The notes: a model not told the origin generated them from the sequence alone. A stretch of DNA of 44,104 nucleotides from Bradyrhizobium sp. AT1 (GCF_001590795.1 NZ_JXDL01000001.1:4377012-4421115), one strand, 5' to 3'; counted from the stretch's first letter, positions 31,683-40,286 are shown. Translations and numbers: made by a program.

Positions 31683-34316
31683 TTATAATTTAAATCTCTG
31701 ACGAACAGCGGCAGCACGATCGGAAGCATCGAGCCGGTCCAAGAGTGCGACCAATTTCTCGGCGATATTTCTCGCACGAGGGTGAGCGGGTCCGAATTTT
31801 TGTTCGAAGATAGTCAGCGCACGCTCGTAGCAAGGTCGAGCTCCCACCAGATCTTTCCCCTCCTCCAGTAGCAATCCTAAGTCATAGAGACTCAGCGCGG
31901 TATCGGGGTGATCTGGGCCCAGCACGGTTTCGCGAATAGCTAGCGCGTTCCTTATGAGTTCATCAGCCCGCGCGAGGTCCCCTTGTTCCAGTACAATGCC
32001 ACCCAAACTGGCTATGGTTGCCGCCATGTAGGGGTGATTCGGGGGAAACATCTTCTTACAGCTCTCAACTGATCGCTCAAGATCAGCCAAGCCAGCATCC
32101 CGCTCCCCCCTTTTCCATTTCAGGATTGCAAGCTGATTCAGTAAAGCGATCCCACTTGAGACAGTGGTGCAATCGTCAGCAATTGTTGAGGCACGTTCGA
32201 AAGATAATTGCGCGTTCGCGTAGTCACCTGCTTGGGTAAGGATGCTCCCCAGATTGGTCAGAACCGTTTTAAGAGCAGGGGAATTCGGCTCACCTCTCGT
32301 TTCATAAAAAGACGCCGCTAGCTCAAAGCAACTGCGCGCCTCAGAGACATTACCTAGATCTTGATACATCCGACCCAGATTATTCTGGATGACGCCTTCA
32401 AAGGGATTGTCCGCAAGAAGTTCCCGCACGCTCAAAAGCAGCGCCACTTCGAAATTGCGTTGAGCCTCCTCGTAGCTGCCCAAAACGGTTTGGCGATAAA
32501 GAGCCAGTTGATTCAAGACAGTTATCATTGAAGCTGCAATGATCGAGCGCCAATTTCCAGCCTCGGCTTCTTGAGGCAGCGTATCGCACCTGACGAGCGA
32601 GGATGCGATTACGTCAAGTCTCCTCGCTCTTGGCCATGAATCAGGATTTGAAAGAACGTCACCAGCCGGAAAGATCAGGGCCATAGCTCTGATCGACTCC
32701 CATCTAATTTCATTCAGAAGGTCCATACCGATCCGTGCAAGTGCAATCCTACCTATCAGAGGATGCACTGAGATACAGTCCGTCCAAACGGAAAGGTCGC
32801 GTTCGTCGCGAATAGATCTACGGTCGATCAACGCAAAGGCGCGGAGCGTTCCGATGACGTCGTCCAAGTCGACGTCCTTGATGTTTGCCGCAAATGCCCC
32901 TTCAACTTTCTCTCGCCATTCAAAGAAAAAATGTGTTGGGATCGGCTGAGCCGCGAGCGATGCAGCAACAAGAAGAAAGAAATAGCTGACAGCTTGCCTG
33001 CTGGCGGCCTCCGCCATCGCAATTTCAAAAGTCTTCGCCACCGTTAGTCGGTAATCACGAGGCGCATCTTCCGCCTTATCCAGAAACTCGACAGACGTAA
33101 CTTCGAACCGCGCAATATACTCACGAAACGGCAACCCGACACGATCGCAGTAAGCTGACGCCTGTTCGTGCGCAAGCGGTAGTCCTCCCAAGGCATGAGA
33201 AAGCGCCAAAGCTTCTGCGCGTTCCGAGACTCGACCAGTGCGAGCGATCAGGAAGTCGGCCCCGATCTCCTTTGGCCAGACCGCGATCTCCACGGGATCA
33301 GCGATCCCGCGCCAGTCCGGTGCGTTTGAAGTGATGATGATGTGGGATGCCCCCCCGCGGGGCAGGAATTCGGTAAGTTCGTTTCTCCCGATTGCGTTGT
33401 CGTAGATTAGCAAGATGCCATTTCCATCGATGCGAAGCCGCTGCAGCACTGCCTTAATAGCCGGGTCTTCCGCCGCATCGTCAACGACCCAGCCAAGTTG
33501 AACGCCGAGACCCACCAGATCGGCGCGTATCGTGTGCTCGGTTCCCGCCCTGATCCACCAAGTCGCTCGATAATTAGTGCGTCTGCGTTCGGCGTAGGCG
33601 GCGGCGAGCGTGGTCTTGCCTACTCCGCGCAGGCCGTGCAAGGCGCTAACGGCAGCGCGGCCGGAGCCAGTCTTGAATGCAGTGTCGATCGCGGCCAGAT
33701 CGTCATCCCTACCCAGGAAATTGCGAAGTTCGCGAAAAGGCACGTTGTCAATCGCAGGTCCGGGCTTACCCTGCGCCGGCAAATGCCGCACCAAACCGGC
33801 GATCGCAATTGCAGCCGACGTCGAAAATTTTCCCATACTGTCAAAGATCTCGTAAATTCGGTGCACCTCGCAGTTGCGATACATCAGTTTAGCGCGCTCA
33901 CGGAATGCGGCGAGCTTGGCTCGCTTCTCCGGATCGAACTCGAAATCCGCTTCGGTCAGGGGATGCTGGTCGCTCATGATGAACAGCAGGATCGGACGGC
34001 CGAGCGCCATCGCTTCGTTGAATTCAAGCTCAGTGATCGACAGCCCGTTCGGGTTTCGGACCGGATCACGCGGCGTCTGGCCGTACTTGCGGCCGATAAC
34101 GAGGACATAGGCCGCCGCATCCCGCACCATCTTCAGCGACGTGTCGATGACATCCGTGTCCGCCTGCGCGCCCGAATGTTCCATGACCTTCGGCTTGAGG
34201 TCGAACCGGTTGATGATGTCGATTGCGTTCTGGCGATGCTCCTTCAAGTCCGTGAAGGTGCTCGACAGCATAATTGCGCTATAGTTCTTGGGCTGGCTCA
34301 AGGCCGCTCCCGTCAT
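31683..34316 (-). CDS. DUF4062-NB-ARC-TPR protein (NLR-like STAND ATPase)
   Basis: An 877-residue three-part protein. Residues ~10-115 are a DUF4062-type domain: YSAIMLSSTFTDLKEHRQNA, VLVIGRKYGQ and SITELEFNEA, which resembles TIR-like folds. Residues ~198-480 are a complete NB-ARC/STAND NTPase with FLGRDDDLAAID, Walker A GLRGVGKTT (228-236, Lys234), Walker B ILLIYDNA (301-308), sensor IIITSN (326-331) and the plant-type GGLPLA motif (377-382). The last ~230 residues are tetratricopeptide repeats of the TPR_10/12 type (GPDHPDTALSLYDLGLLLEEGKD). STAND proteins act as ATP-driven switches that oligomerise when the repeat part binds a trigger; several bacterial ones defend against phage. A defence role here is inferred. 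Start: ATG 34316, directly before the conserved domain; the frame is open to 34481. GC is clearly below both neighbours, pointing to horizontal gain. No partner gene is visible. Confidence 0.9.
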   Translation of the reverse strand: MTGAALSQPKNYSAIMLSSTFTDLKEHRQNAIDIINRFDLKPKVMEHSGAQADTDVIDTSLKMVRDAAAYVLVIGRKYGQTPRDPVRNPNGLSITELEFNEAMALGRPILLFIMSDQHPLTEADFEFDPEKRAKLAAFRERAKLMYRNCEVHRIYEIFDSMGKFSTSAAIAIAGLVRHLPAQGKPGPAIDNVPFRELRNFLGRDDDLAAIDTAFKTGSGRAAVSALHGLRGVGKTTLAAAYAERRRTNYRATWWIRAGTEHTIRADLVGLGVQLGWVVDDAAEDPAIKAVLQRLRIDGNGILLIYDNAIGRNELTEFLPRGGASHIIITSNAPDWRGIADPVEIAVWPKEIGADFLIARTGRVSERAEALALSHALGGLPLAHEQASAYCDRVGLPFREYIARFEVTSVEFLDKAEDAPRDYRLTVAKTFEIAMAEAASRQAVSYFFLLVAASLAAQPIPTHFFFEWREKVEGAFAANIKDVDLDDVIGTLRAFALIDRRSIRDERDLSVWTDCISVHPLIGRIALARIGMDLLNEIRWESIRAMALIFPAGDVLSNPDSWPRARRLDVIASSLVRCDTLPQEAEAGNWRSIIAASMITVLNQLALYRQTVLGSYEEAQRNFEVALLLSVRELLADNPFEGVIQNNLGRMYQDLGNVSEARSCFELAASFYETRGEPNSPALKTVLTNLGSILTQAGDYANAQLSFERASTIADDCTTVSSGIALLNQLAILKWKRGERDAGLADLERSVESCKKMFPPNHPYMAATIASLGGIVLEQGDLARADELIRNALAIRETVLGPDHPDTALSLYDLGLLLEEGKDLVGARPCYERALTIFEQKFGPAHPRARNIAEKLVALLDRLDASDRAAAVRQRFKL

Positions 34317-34615
34317 AATGAAAGGCTCAAAATATCTAACAGGTGCACCCGACAGCCGCGGCCAGCTATTTGCTCGCGGAAACATTATCTTGAAGGCGGC
34401 CCCACCCGCAACAGGATAGGCCTGCAAGGCATGCAACTCGTCTTGGTCGGGCTGAGTACGGTGCTGGCGACGCGTGGCCAAGGGCCTTCGTTATCGCCAC
34501 TAGTGGCTCCGACCGCCGCCCCTTCCTATCCTTTCCGTAATCTGCCCCCCGCCCCCTCGCGGAACCGCCGGGAAACCATTATCTTGCCCCACATCTTCCG
34601 CTAATGGACGGACGC
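34317..34615. other. region between the STAND gene and tldD
   Basis: A 299-base divergent region. GCCACTAGTGGC at 34496-34507 is a perfect 12-bp palindrome. GGAAA(C)CATTATCTTG occurs twice, at about 34378 and 34571. The compositional boundary between the GC-poor STAND gene and host-like DNA falls in or near here. No gene or clear promoter is recognised. Confidence 0.4.
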
Positions 34616-36043
34616 ATGACAAACCCTGCCACGACCTCCCTGCTCGACCGCGCCAATCTCGATCGCGACCAGGTTCGCCACGAGGTCGCACGCGGGCTTT
34701 CCGGTGCCGACGATGGTGAGCTGTTCCTGGAGTACAGCCAGACCGAAGCGCTGATGTTCGACAATGGGCGGCTGAAGCAGGCGACCTACGACACCTCGCA
34801 GGGGTTTGGCTTACGCGCCGTCAAGGACGATGCGGTCGGCTATGCGCATTCCTCCGACGTGTCGCTGCCGGCGCTGATTCGCGCGGCGGACGCGGTCGCG
34901 GCCGTGCGCGGCGGCTATTCCGGCAGCTTCGCCGCGCCGCCGCCGCATACCAACGTGCGCCTCTATGGCGACGACAATCCGCTGGACGCGCCGGGCTTCG
35001 AGACCAAGGTCAAACTGCTCGCCGAGATCGACGCCTACTTGCGCGACAAGGATCCCAGGGTGCGGCAGGTCAGCGTCAGCCTGGGCGCGACCTGGCAAGT
35101 GGTCGAGATCCTGCGGCCCGACGGCGAGAGCTATCGCGACATCCGCCCGCTGGTGCGCGTCAACATTTCCGTCGTCGCCGGCCAGGGCGACCGCCAGGAG
35201 AGCGGCAGCAAAGGTTATGGCGGCCGCGCCGGCTATGCCGAATTCATCGAGAGCAAGAACTGGCGCGACGCCGCCGATGGCGCCCTGCGCGAGGCGCTGG
35301 TCAATCTGGAATCGATTCCCGCCCCCGCCGGCGAGATGGACGTCGTGCTCGGCGCAGGCTGGCCCGGCGTCATGCTGCATGAAGCAGTCGGCCATGGCCT
35401 CGAGGGCGACTTCAACCGCAAGAAGACGTCGGCCTTTGCCGGCCTGATGGGCCAGCAGGTCGCGGCCAAGGGCGTCACCGTGGTCGACGACGGCACCATG
35501 GCCTCGCGGCGCGGCTCGCTGTCGATCGACGACGAGGGCACGCCGACCAATCGCACCGTGCTGATCGAGGACGGCATCCTGGTCGGCTACATGCAGGACC
35601 GCCAGAACGCGCGGCTGATGAACATGAAGCCGACCGGCAACGGCCGCCGTCAGGGCTATGCCCATGTGCCGATGCCGCGCATGACCAACACCTATATGCT
35701 CGCGGGCGACCGCGATCCGGCAGAGATCCTGGCCTCGGTGAAGAACGGCGTGTTCGCCGCGAATTTTGGCGGCGGCCAGGTCGACATCACCTCAGGCAAG
35801 TACGTGTTCCAGTGCACCGAGGCCTACAAGATCGAGAACGGCAAGATCGGCGCGCCGCTGAAGGGCGCCATGCTGATCGGCAACGGGCCGACCGACCTGC
35901 ATCGCATCCGCATGATCGGCAACGACCTTGCGCTCGATACCGGCATCGGGACCTGCGGCAAGAATGGACAGGGCGTACCGGTGGGCGTCGGCCAGCCGTC
36001 GCTGCTGATGGAACGCATCACGGTGGGTGGAACAGGCGCATGA
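34616..36043 (+). CDS. tldD: TldD metalloprotease
   Basis: A 475-residue zinc protease subunit. The TldD/PmbA family motif HEAVGH is at residues 255-260 (His255, Glu256, His260), and a third ligand Cys lies near the C-terminus in DTGIGTCGKNGQG. With TldE (PmbA), which is not in the window, it forms a complex that trims unfolded peptides, for example in microcin and antitoxin (CcdA) processing. I chose ATG 34616, which has GGACGGAC upstream; ATG 34604 adds four residues. Its stop overlaps the lepB start in ATGA, so the two genes are coupled. Confidence 0.96.
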   Translation: MTNPATTSLLDRANLDRDQVRHEVARGLSGADDGELFLEYSQTEALMFDNGRLKQATYDTSQGFGLRAVKDDAVGYAHSSDVSLPALIRAADAVAAVRGGYSGSFAAPPPHTNVRLYGDDNPLDAPGFETKVKLLAEIDAYLRDKDPRVRQVSVSLGATWQVVEILRPDGESYRDIRPLVRVNISVVAGQGDRQESGSKGYGGRAGYAEFIESKNWRDAADGALREALVNLESIPAPAGEMDVVLGAGWPGVMLHEAVGHGLEGDFNRKKTSAFAGLMGQQVAAKGVTVVDDGTMASRRGSLSIDDEGTPTNRTVLIEDGILVGYMQDRQNARLMNMKPTGNGRRQGYAHVPMPRMTNTYMLAGDRDPAEILASVKNGVFAANFGGGQVDITSGKYVFQCTEAYKIENGKIGAPLKGAMLIGNGPTDLHRIRMIGNDLALDTGIGTCGKNGQGVPVGVGQPSLLMERITVGGTGA

Positions 36044-36819
36044 GCGTAGAAGAAAAGATCACCGTCACCGCCAAGCGGAAGAGCAGCGGCTGGGCCGGGC
36101 AGATCGCTCAACTGGCCGGCATCGTCGCGGCGGTCTTCATCGCCAAGGGCGCGCTCGCCGAGCCGTTCTACGTGCCGTCGGGCTCGATGGAGCCGACGCT
36201 ATTGATCGGCGATGCGCTGCTCGCCTCGAAATTCCCCTATGGCTACGGCACCTCGTCGCTGCCGATCCAGATCAGCCTGCCCGAGAGCGGCCGCGTGTTC
36301 GCGGAGACGCCGAAGCAGGGCGACGTCGTGGTGTTCCGCTGGCCCGGCGATCGTTCGCAGGCCTGGGTCAAGCGCGTCGTCGGTCTGCCCGGCGATCGCA
36401 TCCAGATGCGGCAGGGCCAGCTCTTCATCAACGACCGTCCCGCCGAGCTGAAGCCCGACGGCGTCGGAGCTGCCGAGGACGACAATGGCGGCAGCGAGCC
36501 CGCCTACCGCTATGTCGAGAAGCTGCCGAACGGCGTCTCGCATCTGATCTTCAAGATGCGCGACAACGGGCCGCTCGACAATACACAGGAAGTGACGGTG
36601 CCGGCCGGCCATCTCTTCGTGCTCGGCGACAACCGCGACAATTCCGCCGACAGCCGCGTGCCGCTGCGCTCCGGCGGCGTCGGCCTGTTGCCGATCGACA
36701 ATCTGATCGGCCGCGCGGATGCGGTGCTCGGCTCCTGGGATCTCGGCATGCGCGGTCAGCCGGTGTGGACCTGGCTGTCCGGATTCCGGCTCGCGCGGTT
36801 CTTCACCGCGGTGCATTGA
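36040..36819 (+). CDS. lepB: signal peptidase I
   Basis: A 259-residue type I signal peptidase that removes signal peptides from Sec- and Tat-exported proteins at the outer face of the inner membrane. One N-terminal membrane helix (IAQLAGIVAAVFIAKGALA) is followed by the catalytic domain. Ser49 in VPSGSMEPTL and Lys111 in WVKRVVGLPGD are the Ser/Lys dyad, and GDNRDNSADSR is box E. The start overlaps the tldD stop. It is followed 17 bases later by a nucleotidyltransferase-like gene. Confidence 0.97.
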   Translation: MSVEEKITVTAKRKSSGWAGQIAQLAGIVAAVFIAKGALAEPFYVPSGSMEPTLLIGDALLASKFPYGYGTSSLPIQISLPESGRVFAETPKQGDVVVFRWPGDRSQAWVKRVVGLPGDRIQMRQGQLFINDRPAELKPDGVGAAEDDNGGSEPAYRYVEKLPNGVSHLIFKMRDNGPLDNTQEVTVPAGHLFVLGDNRDNSADSRVPLRSGGVGLLPIDNLIGRADAVLGSWDLGMRGQPVWTWLSGFRLARFFTAVH

Positions 36820-36835
36820 GCCTCCCCGTCGCGCC

Positions 36836-37405
36836 ATGAAGCGCGACGAATTCCTCGCGCTCGCGCTGAGAAATCCCGTCAACGCCGCGGTCATCGATGA
36901 ACTCGATCGCCTCGCACTGCCGGATGCGTGGCTGGTTGCAGGCTGCCTCGTGCAGTCGGTGTGGAATGGGCTCACGGGCCGCGCGGTCGATCACGGCATT
37001 GCCGATTACGACGTGTTCTATTTCGATTCCGACACGTCGTGGGAGGCGGAGGATGCGGTCATACGCAAGTTGCATGCGCGGCTCGCGCATCTCGGCGCCA
37101 AGATCGAGATTCGCAACCAGGCGCGCGTGCATCTGTGGTACCCCGCCAAGCACGGCCTGCCCTACCCGCCGTTGACGCGCTCGACCGACGGCATCGACCG
37201 CTTCCTCACGCAGAACACGCAATTCGGAGTGAGACGCGCAGGCGGAGATTTCGACGTATATGCGCCCCACGGCTTCGACGACGTAGCGCGGCTGATCGTG
37301 CGGCCGAACAAGGCGCAGAATTTCTCCATCGCGAATTACGAGGCGAAGGCCGCGCGCTGGAAAGCGCTGTGGCCGGAGCTCACGGTGATCGCGGCGACCG
37401 CATAG
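36836..37405 (+). CDS. nucleotidyltransferase-like family protein (NTP_transf_6 type)
   Basis: A 189-residue protein. The start AWLVAGCLVQSVWNGLTGRAV, then GIADYDVFYFDSDTSWEAED, is the pattern of the NTP_transf_6 family, which has a minimal nucleotidyltransferase fold with DYD as the presumed metal-binding residues. RSTDGIDRFLTQNTQFGVRR and FDVYAPHGFDDVARLIVRPN follow as usual. The substrate of this family is unknown. The ATG at 36836 lies 17 bases after lepB, so it may share the tldD-lepB transcript. A palindromic repeat follows. Confidence 0.88.
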   Translation: MKRDEFLALALRNPVNAAVIDELDRLALPDAWLVAGCLVQSVWNGLTGRAVDHGIADYDVFYFDSDTSWEAEDAVIRKLHARLAHLGAKIEIRNQARVHLWYPAKHGLPYPPLTRSTDGIDRFLTQNTQFGVRRAGGDFDVYAPHGFDDVARLIVRPNKAQNFSIANYEAKAARWKALWPELTVIAATA

Positions 37406-37413
37406 GTCTACGT

Positions 37414-37542
37414 GTCCCGGACAAGACGCATCGTGAAACGATGCGGCGCAGAGCCGGGACCCATGGTGCAACCGAATGCGGTGTAGCGTAGGCCCCGGCT
37501 CTGCAGCGCAGCGCTGAAGGAGCGCCGCGCTGCGTCCGGGGC
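37414..37542. repeat. double-hairpin palindromic intergenic element, family C
   Basis: The first part, 37414-37460, has outer arms GTCCCGG/CCGGGAC around GCATCGT-GAA-ACGATGC. The second, 37492-37542, has outer arms GCCCCGG/CCGGGGC around CTGCAGCGCAGCGC and its partner CGCGCTGCG. Two hairpins set side by side with a short link resemble a multicopy intergenic repeat; copies should occur elsewhere in the genome. Confidence 0.75.
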
Positions 37543-37555
37543 ACGAGGACGAACC

Positions 37556-38122
37556 CTACCGCACCACGCCCGACGTGAACCCTGCCTTCCTGCGCGGCGG
37601 CTTGATTTCCTTTTTCAGGAAGCAGCGCGCCTCGCGTCCGGTGTAGCCGGGGCGGGCATAGGTGAAGGCGCGGCATTTGTTGTCGGCGGTGCACGCCGCC
37701 TTGCAGGCCTCCACGCCGTCGCCTTCCTTCAGCTCGAAATTGCGCAGATCGCCGCCGGGACGGTCGATCGACGTCTCCACGCCCTCGACCCGCGGCTCGA
37801 TCACGCCGGCGCCGCGCACACCGGAGATGCAGCAGCTGCCCGGCACGCGCGCCGGCACGGTGTTCTTCAGCCAGCACACCGCCGAGCCGCCTTCGACGTC
37901 GGGATAGCTGAAGCTCCACGAGCGGCAGCGGCGATCGCGTTCGCACAGCAGCGCGCAATCCTCGGGGTCGCCCGATGCCACCGGCGCGCTGAAATAGTCG
38001 CCGCCGGGCCGATCGAACGCAGTCTGGGCGCGCACCGGCACGCTCGCGAAGGCGAGCGACAGCAGCGTGACACATGCCACGGCGCTGGCCATGACGGCCC
38101 CGGACAGGCGGCCCTTCCACAT
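37556..38122 (-). CDS. secreted protein with two PAN/Apple domains
   Basis: A 188-residue exported protein. After a signal peptide (VACVTLLSLAFASVPVRAQ) it has two tandem PAN-type modules. Each starts with a DRPGGD segment (TAFDRPGGDYFSAPV and TSIDRPGGDLRNFEL) and has the cysteine pattern of the fold: CALLCERDRRCRSWSF then CWLKN in the first, and CKAACTADNKCRAFTYARP then CFLKKEI in the second. PAN modules bind proteins or carbohydrates; the ligand is unknown. A third cysteine pair, SCCISG, lies in the linker. It stands alone, downstream of gshA on the same strand and separated from it by an inverted repeat. Confidence 0.9.
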   Translation of the reverse strand: MWKGRLSGAVMASAVACVTLLSLAFASVPVRAQTAFDRPGGDYFSAPVASGDPEDCALLCERDRRCRSWSFSYPDVEGGSAVCWLKNTVPARVPGSCCISGVRGAGVIEPRVEGVETSIDRPGGDLRNFELKEGDGVEACKAACTADNKCRAFTYARPGYTGREARCFLKKEIKPPRRKAGFTSGVVR

Positions 38123-38159
38123 CGGAACAGCTTTCGAGTTATTGACGACGCTCAGGTTT

Positions 38160-38213
38160 TTTCAGCCGGTCATTTGATCGCCGCAAACCTGTATGGGCGA
38201 TGAACGGCTGAAA
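38160..38213. repeat. nested inverted repeat between gshA and the PAN gene
   Basis: TTTCAGCCG (38160-38168) pairs with CGGCTGAAA (38205-38213), and inside it ATCGCC pairs with GGCGAT. Nine outer and six inner base pairs would fold into a long stem on either strand. The minus-strand flank is an A-run, not a T-run, so it is not a typical terminator for gshA. It could be an operator or mRNA structure upstream of the PAN gene, whose start is 38 bases away. Confidence 0.5.
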
Positions 38214-38233
38214 TCCGGTCGTTGGTCTATGGT

Positions 38234-39604
38234 CTAGAAAGCGTATTCCGCGTAGGCCGGTTCCACCGAGCCTTTCCAGGGGCCGTTGAACTTGTCCAAC
38301 ATTTCCTCGGCCGGCGTCCTTCCGCAATCGATGATGTGGTCGAGCGGCTCCAGGTGCCGCGTTTCGTCGCGGCCCAGCTGGTCGATCCGGCCGCGCCGGC
38401 GCAGGCCCGCATGTGCCAGAACGAGGCATTCCTTGGCGATCTCGAACAGATAGCGGTCCTTGATCCGCGCCTTGAAGCCGAAGCGCGGCACGTCGTCGCG
38501 CAGGGCCTGACGCTCGGCCGCGGTCCAGTGCTTGACGATCTCCCAGGCCGCATCGAGCGAGACGTCGTCATAGAGCAGCCCGACCCAGAACGCCGGCAGC
38601 GCCGGCAACCGTCCCCACGGACCGCCGTCGGAGCCGCGCATCTCGAGGTAGCGCTTGAGCCGCACCTCCGGGAAAATCGTCGAGAGATGGTTGGCCCAGT
38701 CCGACAGCGTCGGACGTTCGCCGGGAAGGTTGTTGTTGCGGCCGTCGAAGAACGCGCGGAACGAGGAGCCCGAGACGTCGATGTAATCCTCGTCGCGCTT
38801 GACGAAATACATGGGCACGTCGAGCGCGTAGTCGACATAGCGCTCGAAGCCCATGCCGTCCTCGAACGCCCACGGCATCATGCCCGAGCGCGCATTGTCG
38901 GTGTCGCGCCAGATCTCGGAGCGGAAGGAGAGGAAGCCGTTCGGCTTGCCTTCGGTGAACGGCGAATTGGCAAACAGCGCGGTCGCAACCGGCTGAAGCG
39001 CGAGCGACACGCGCAGCTTCTTGACCATGTCGGCTTCGGAGGAGAAGTCGAGATTGGTCTGCACCGTGCAGGTCCGGTACATCATGTCGAGGCCGTATTG
39101 GCCGACCTTCGGCATGTAATTGGTCATGATCTTGTAGCGGCCCTTGGGCATCATCGGGATGTCCGCGCGCGACCAGGACGGCGTCATGCCGAGACCGAGG
39201 AAGCCGATGCCGAGCGGCGTTGCGATCTCGCGCACCTGCGCCAGATGCGCCATCAGCTCGCTCTGGGTCTGGTGCACGTTCTCGACCGGCGCGCCTGACA
39301 GTTCGAACTGTCCGCCGGGCTCGAGCGAGATCGCACCGCCCCCGGTGACGTCGTAGAGGCCGATGATGTTGCCCTTCTCCATGATCGGCTCCCAGCCGAG
39401 CAGGAGCTTCATGCCCTCGAGCAACGCGCCGATGCCGCGCGCGCCTTCGTAAGGCACCGGACGGTGGCCTTCGAGCGTGAATGGCGTCTTCTCGTGCTCG
39501 GTGCCCATGCGCCACTCGGAGGCCGGCTTGCAGCCTTCCTCGAACCACGCGACGAGTTCGTCGCGCGATTGCAGCGGCGTCATATCGATCTGGTCTCGCG
39601 CCAT
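38234..39604 (-). CDS. gshA: glutamate-cysteine ligase
   Basis: A 456-residue enzyme for the first step of glutathione synthesis (L-Glu + L-Cys + ATP to gamma-glutamylcysteine). It belongs to the alphaproteobacterial/plant-type GCS2 branch: MGTEHEKTPFTLEGHRPVPYEG at the N-terminus, GGGAISLEPGGQFELSGAP, and MYFVKRDEDYIDVSGSSFRAF with SDWANHLSTIFPEVRLKRYLEMRGSDGG are its hallmarks. Length fits this branch (~450-460). The ATG at 39604 has GAG upstream. It lies 99 bases from marR on the same strand. Glutathione made here is the co-substrate of the nearby GST, though beta-class GSTs are not strictly linked to it. Confidence 0.96.
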   Translation of the reverse strand: MARDQIDMTPLQSRDELVAWFEEGCKPASEWRMGTEHEKTPFTLEGHRPVPYEGARGIGALLEGMKLLLGWEPIMEKGNIIGLYDVTGGGAISLEPGGQFELSGAPVENVHQTQSELMAHLAQVREIATPLGIGFLGLGMTPSWSRADIPMMPKGRYKIMTNYMPKVGQYGLDMMYRTCTVQTNLDFSSEADMVKKLRVSLALQPVATALFANSPFTEGKPNGFLSFRSEIWRDTDNARSGMMPWAFEDGMGFERYVDYALDVPMYFVKRDEDYIDVSGSSFRAFFDGRNNNLPGERPTLSDWANHLSTIFPEVRLKRYLEMRGSDGGPWGRLPALPAFWVGLLYDDVSLDAAWEIVKHWTAAERQALRDDVPRFGFKARIKDRYLFEIAKECLVLAHAGLRRRGRIDQLGRDETRHLEPLDHIIDCGRTPAEEMLDKFNGPWKGSVEPAYAEYAF

Positions 39605-39703
39605 ATCAAACTCTAATCAAAAGGCGCTTCGACCGAATGCGCGCGGGTGACGGGATGGTCCGCGAACCCACCGGGCGCACGGACGAGTTGGTGTGCCGCG
39701 CAA

Positions 39704-40201
39704 TCATCGCGACGGCGAGGTTTCGTTGACGTTGGCGACGGGCGGCAGCTTCATCTCGCCGCACGAGCAGCCCAGCCGGTCGAGCAGACCGCTGAGCTTG
39801 ACGGCATCGGCATCGGACAGTTTCGAACCGACATATTTCTCGATCGCGGCCGAATAGGCGCCCCACATCCGCTTCTGCAGCTCGCGGCCGGCTTCGGTGA
39901 TCTCGACGAACTGGCCGCGCTTGTCGATCTTGCATTCGCGCCGCGAGGCGAGGCCCTCGTCGACCAGGCGGTCGATCAGGCGCGAGGTGGAATATTGCGG
40001 AATCAGCATCTGCCGTTCGAGCTCCACCGGCCGCAGTTCGCCCGACGGAGCCCGCGACAATTCGAGCAGCGCGTCGTACCATGCCAGCGGCGGGAAACCG
40101 GCCTTCTTCAAGTCCTGCTCGACGCAATCGAGCACGCGGCTCTGCACCCGCATCAGGCGGATCCAGGCCGAAGTCGCCTCGGTCGATGGTTTGCGTTTCA
40201 T
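39704..40201 (-). CDS. MarR-family transcriptional regulator
   Basis: A 165-residue winged-helix repressor. The DNA-binding part shows LSRAPSGELRPVELERQMLIPQYSTSRLIDRLVDEGLASRRECKIDKRGQFVEITEAGRE, the family recognition helix and wing. Cysteines at QSRVLDCVEQ and in the C-terminal GCSCGE could sense oxidants or electrophiles (inference), as in OhrR or similar. It is divergent from a GST gene; the gap contains a perfect palindrome, the likely operator for both. I use ATG 40201; a TTG four codons upstream is possible. Confidence 0.92.
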   Translation of the reverse strand: MKRKPSTEATSAWIRLMRVQSRVLDCVEQDLKKAGFPPLAWYDALLELSRAPSGELRPVELERQMLIPQYSTSRLIDRLVDEGLASRRECKIDKRGQFVEITEAGRELQKRMWGAYSAAIEKYVGSKLSDADAVKLSGLLDRLGCSCGEMKLPPVANVNETSPSR

Positions 40202-40238
40202 GGTCCCGCTCAAGCTCGTCGCCCGACTCTTACCCTAT

Positions 40239-40256
40239 TTGATGCAGCTGCATCAA
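40239..40256. promoter_or_regulatory. MarR-type operator, site 1
   Basis: TTGATGCAGCTGCATCAA is a perfect 18-bp palindrome. It lies 38 bases upstream of the marR start and directly next to the -35 box of the divergent gst promoter, the usual position for autoregulation plus control of the neighbour. Confidence 0.8.
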
Positions 40257-40258
40257 TC

Positions 40259-40286
40259 TTGACTATTCCAAGCAGCTGCATGTAAT
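40259..40286 (+). promoter_or_regulatory. gst promoter with second operator-like site
   Basis: TTGACT (40259-40264), 16-base spacer, TGTAAT (40281-40286). The spacer contains GCAGCTGC (40272-40279) with flanks matching the core of site 1, so a repressor bound to both sites would cover the promoter. Confidence 0.7.
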
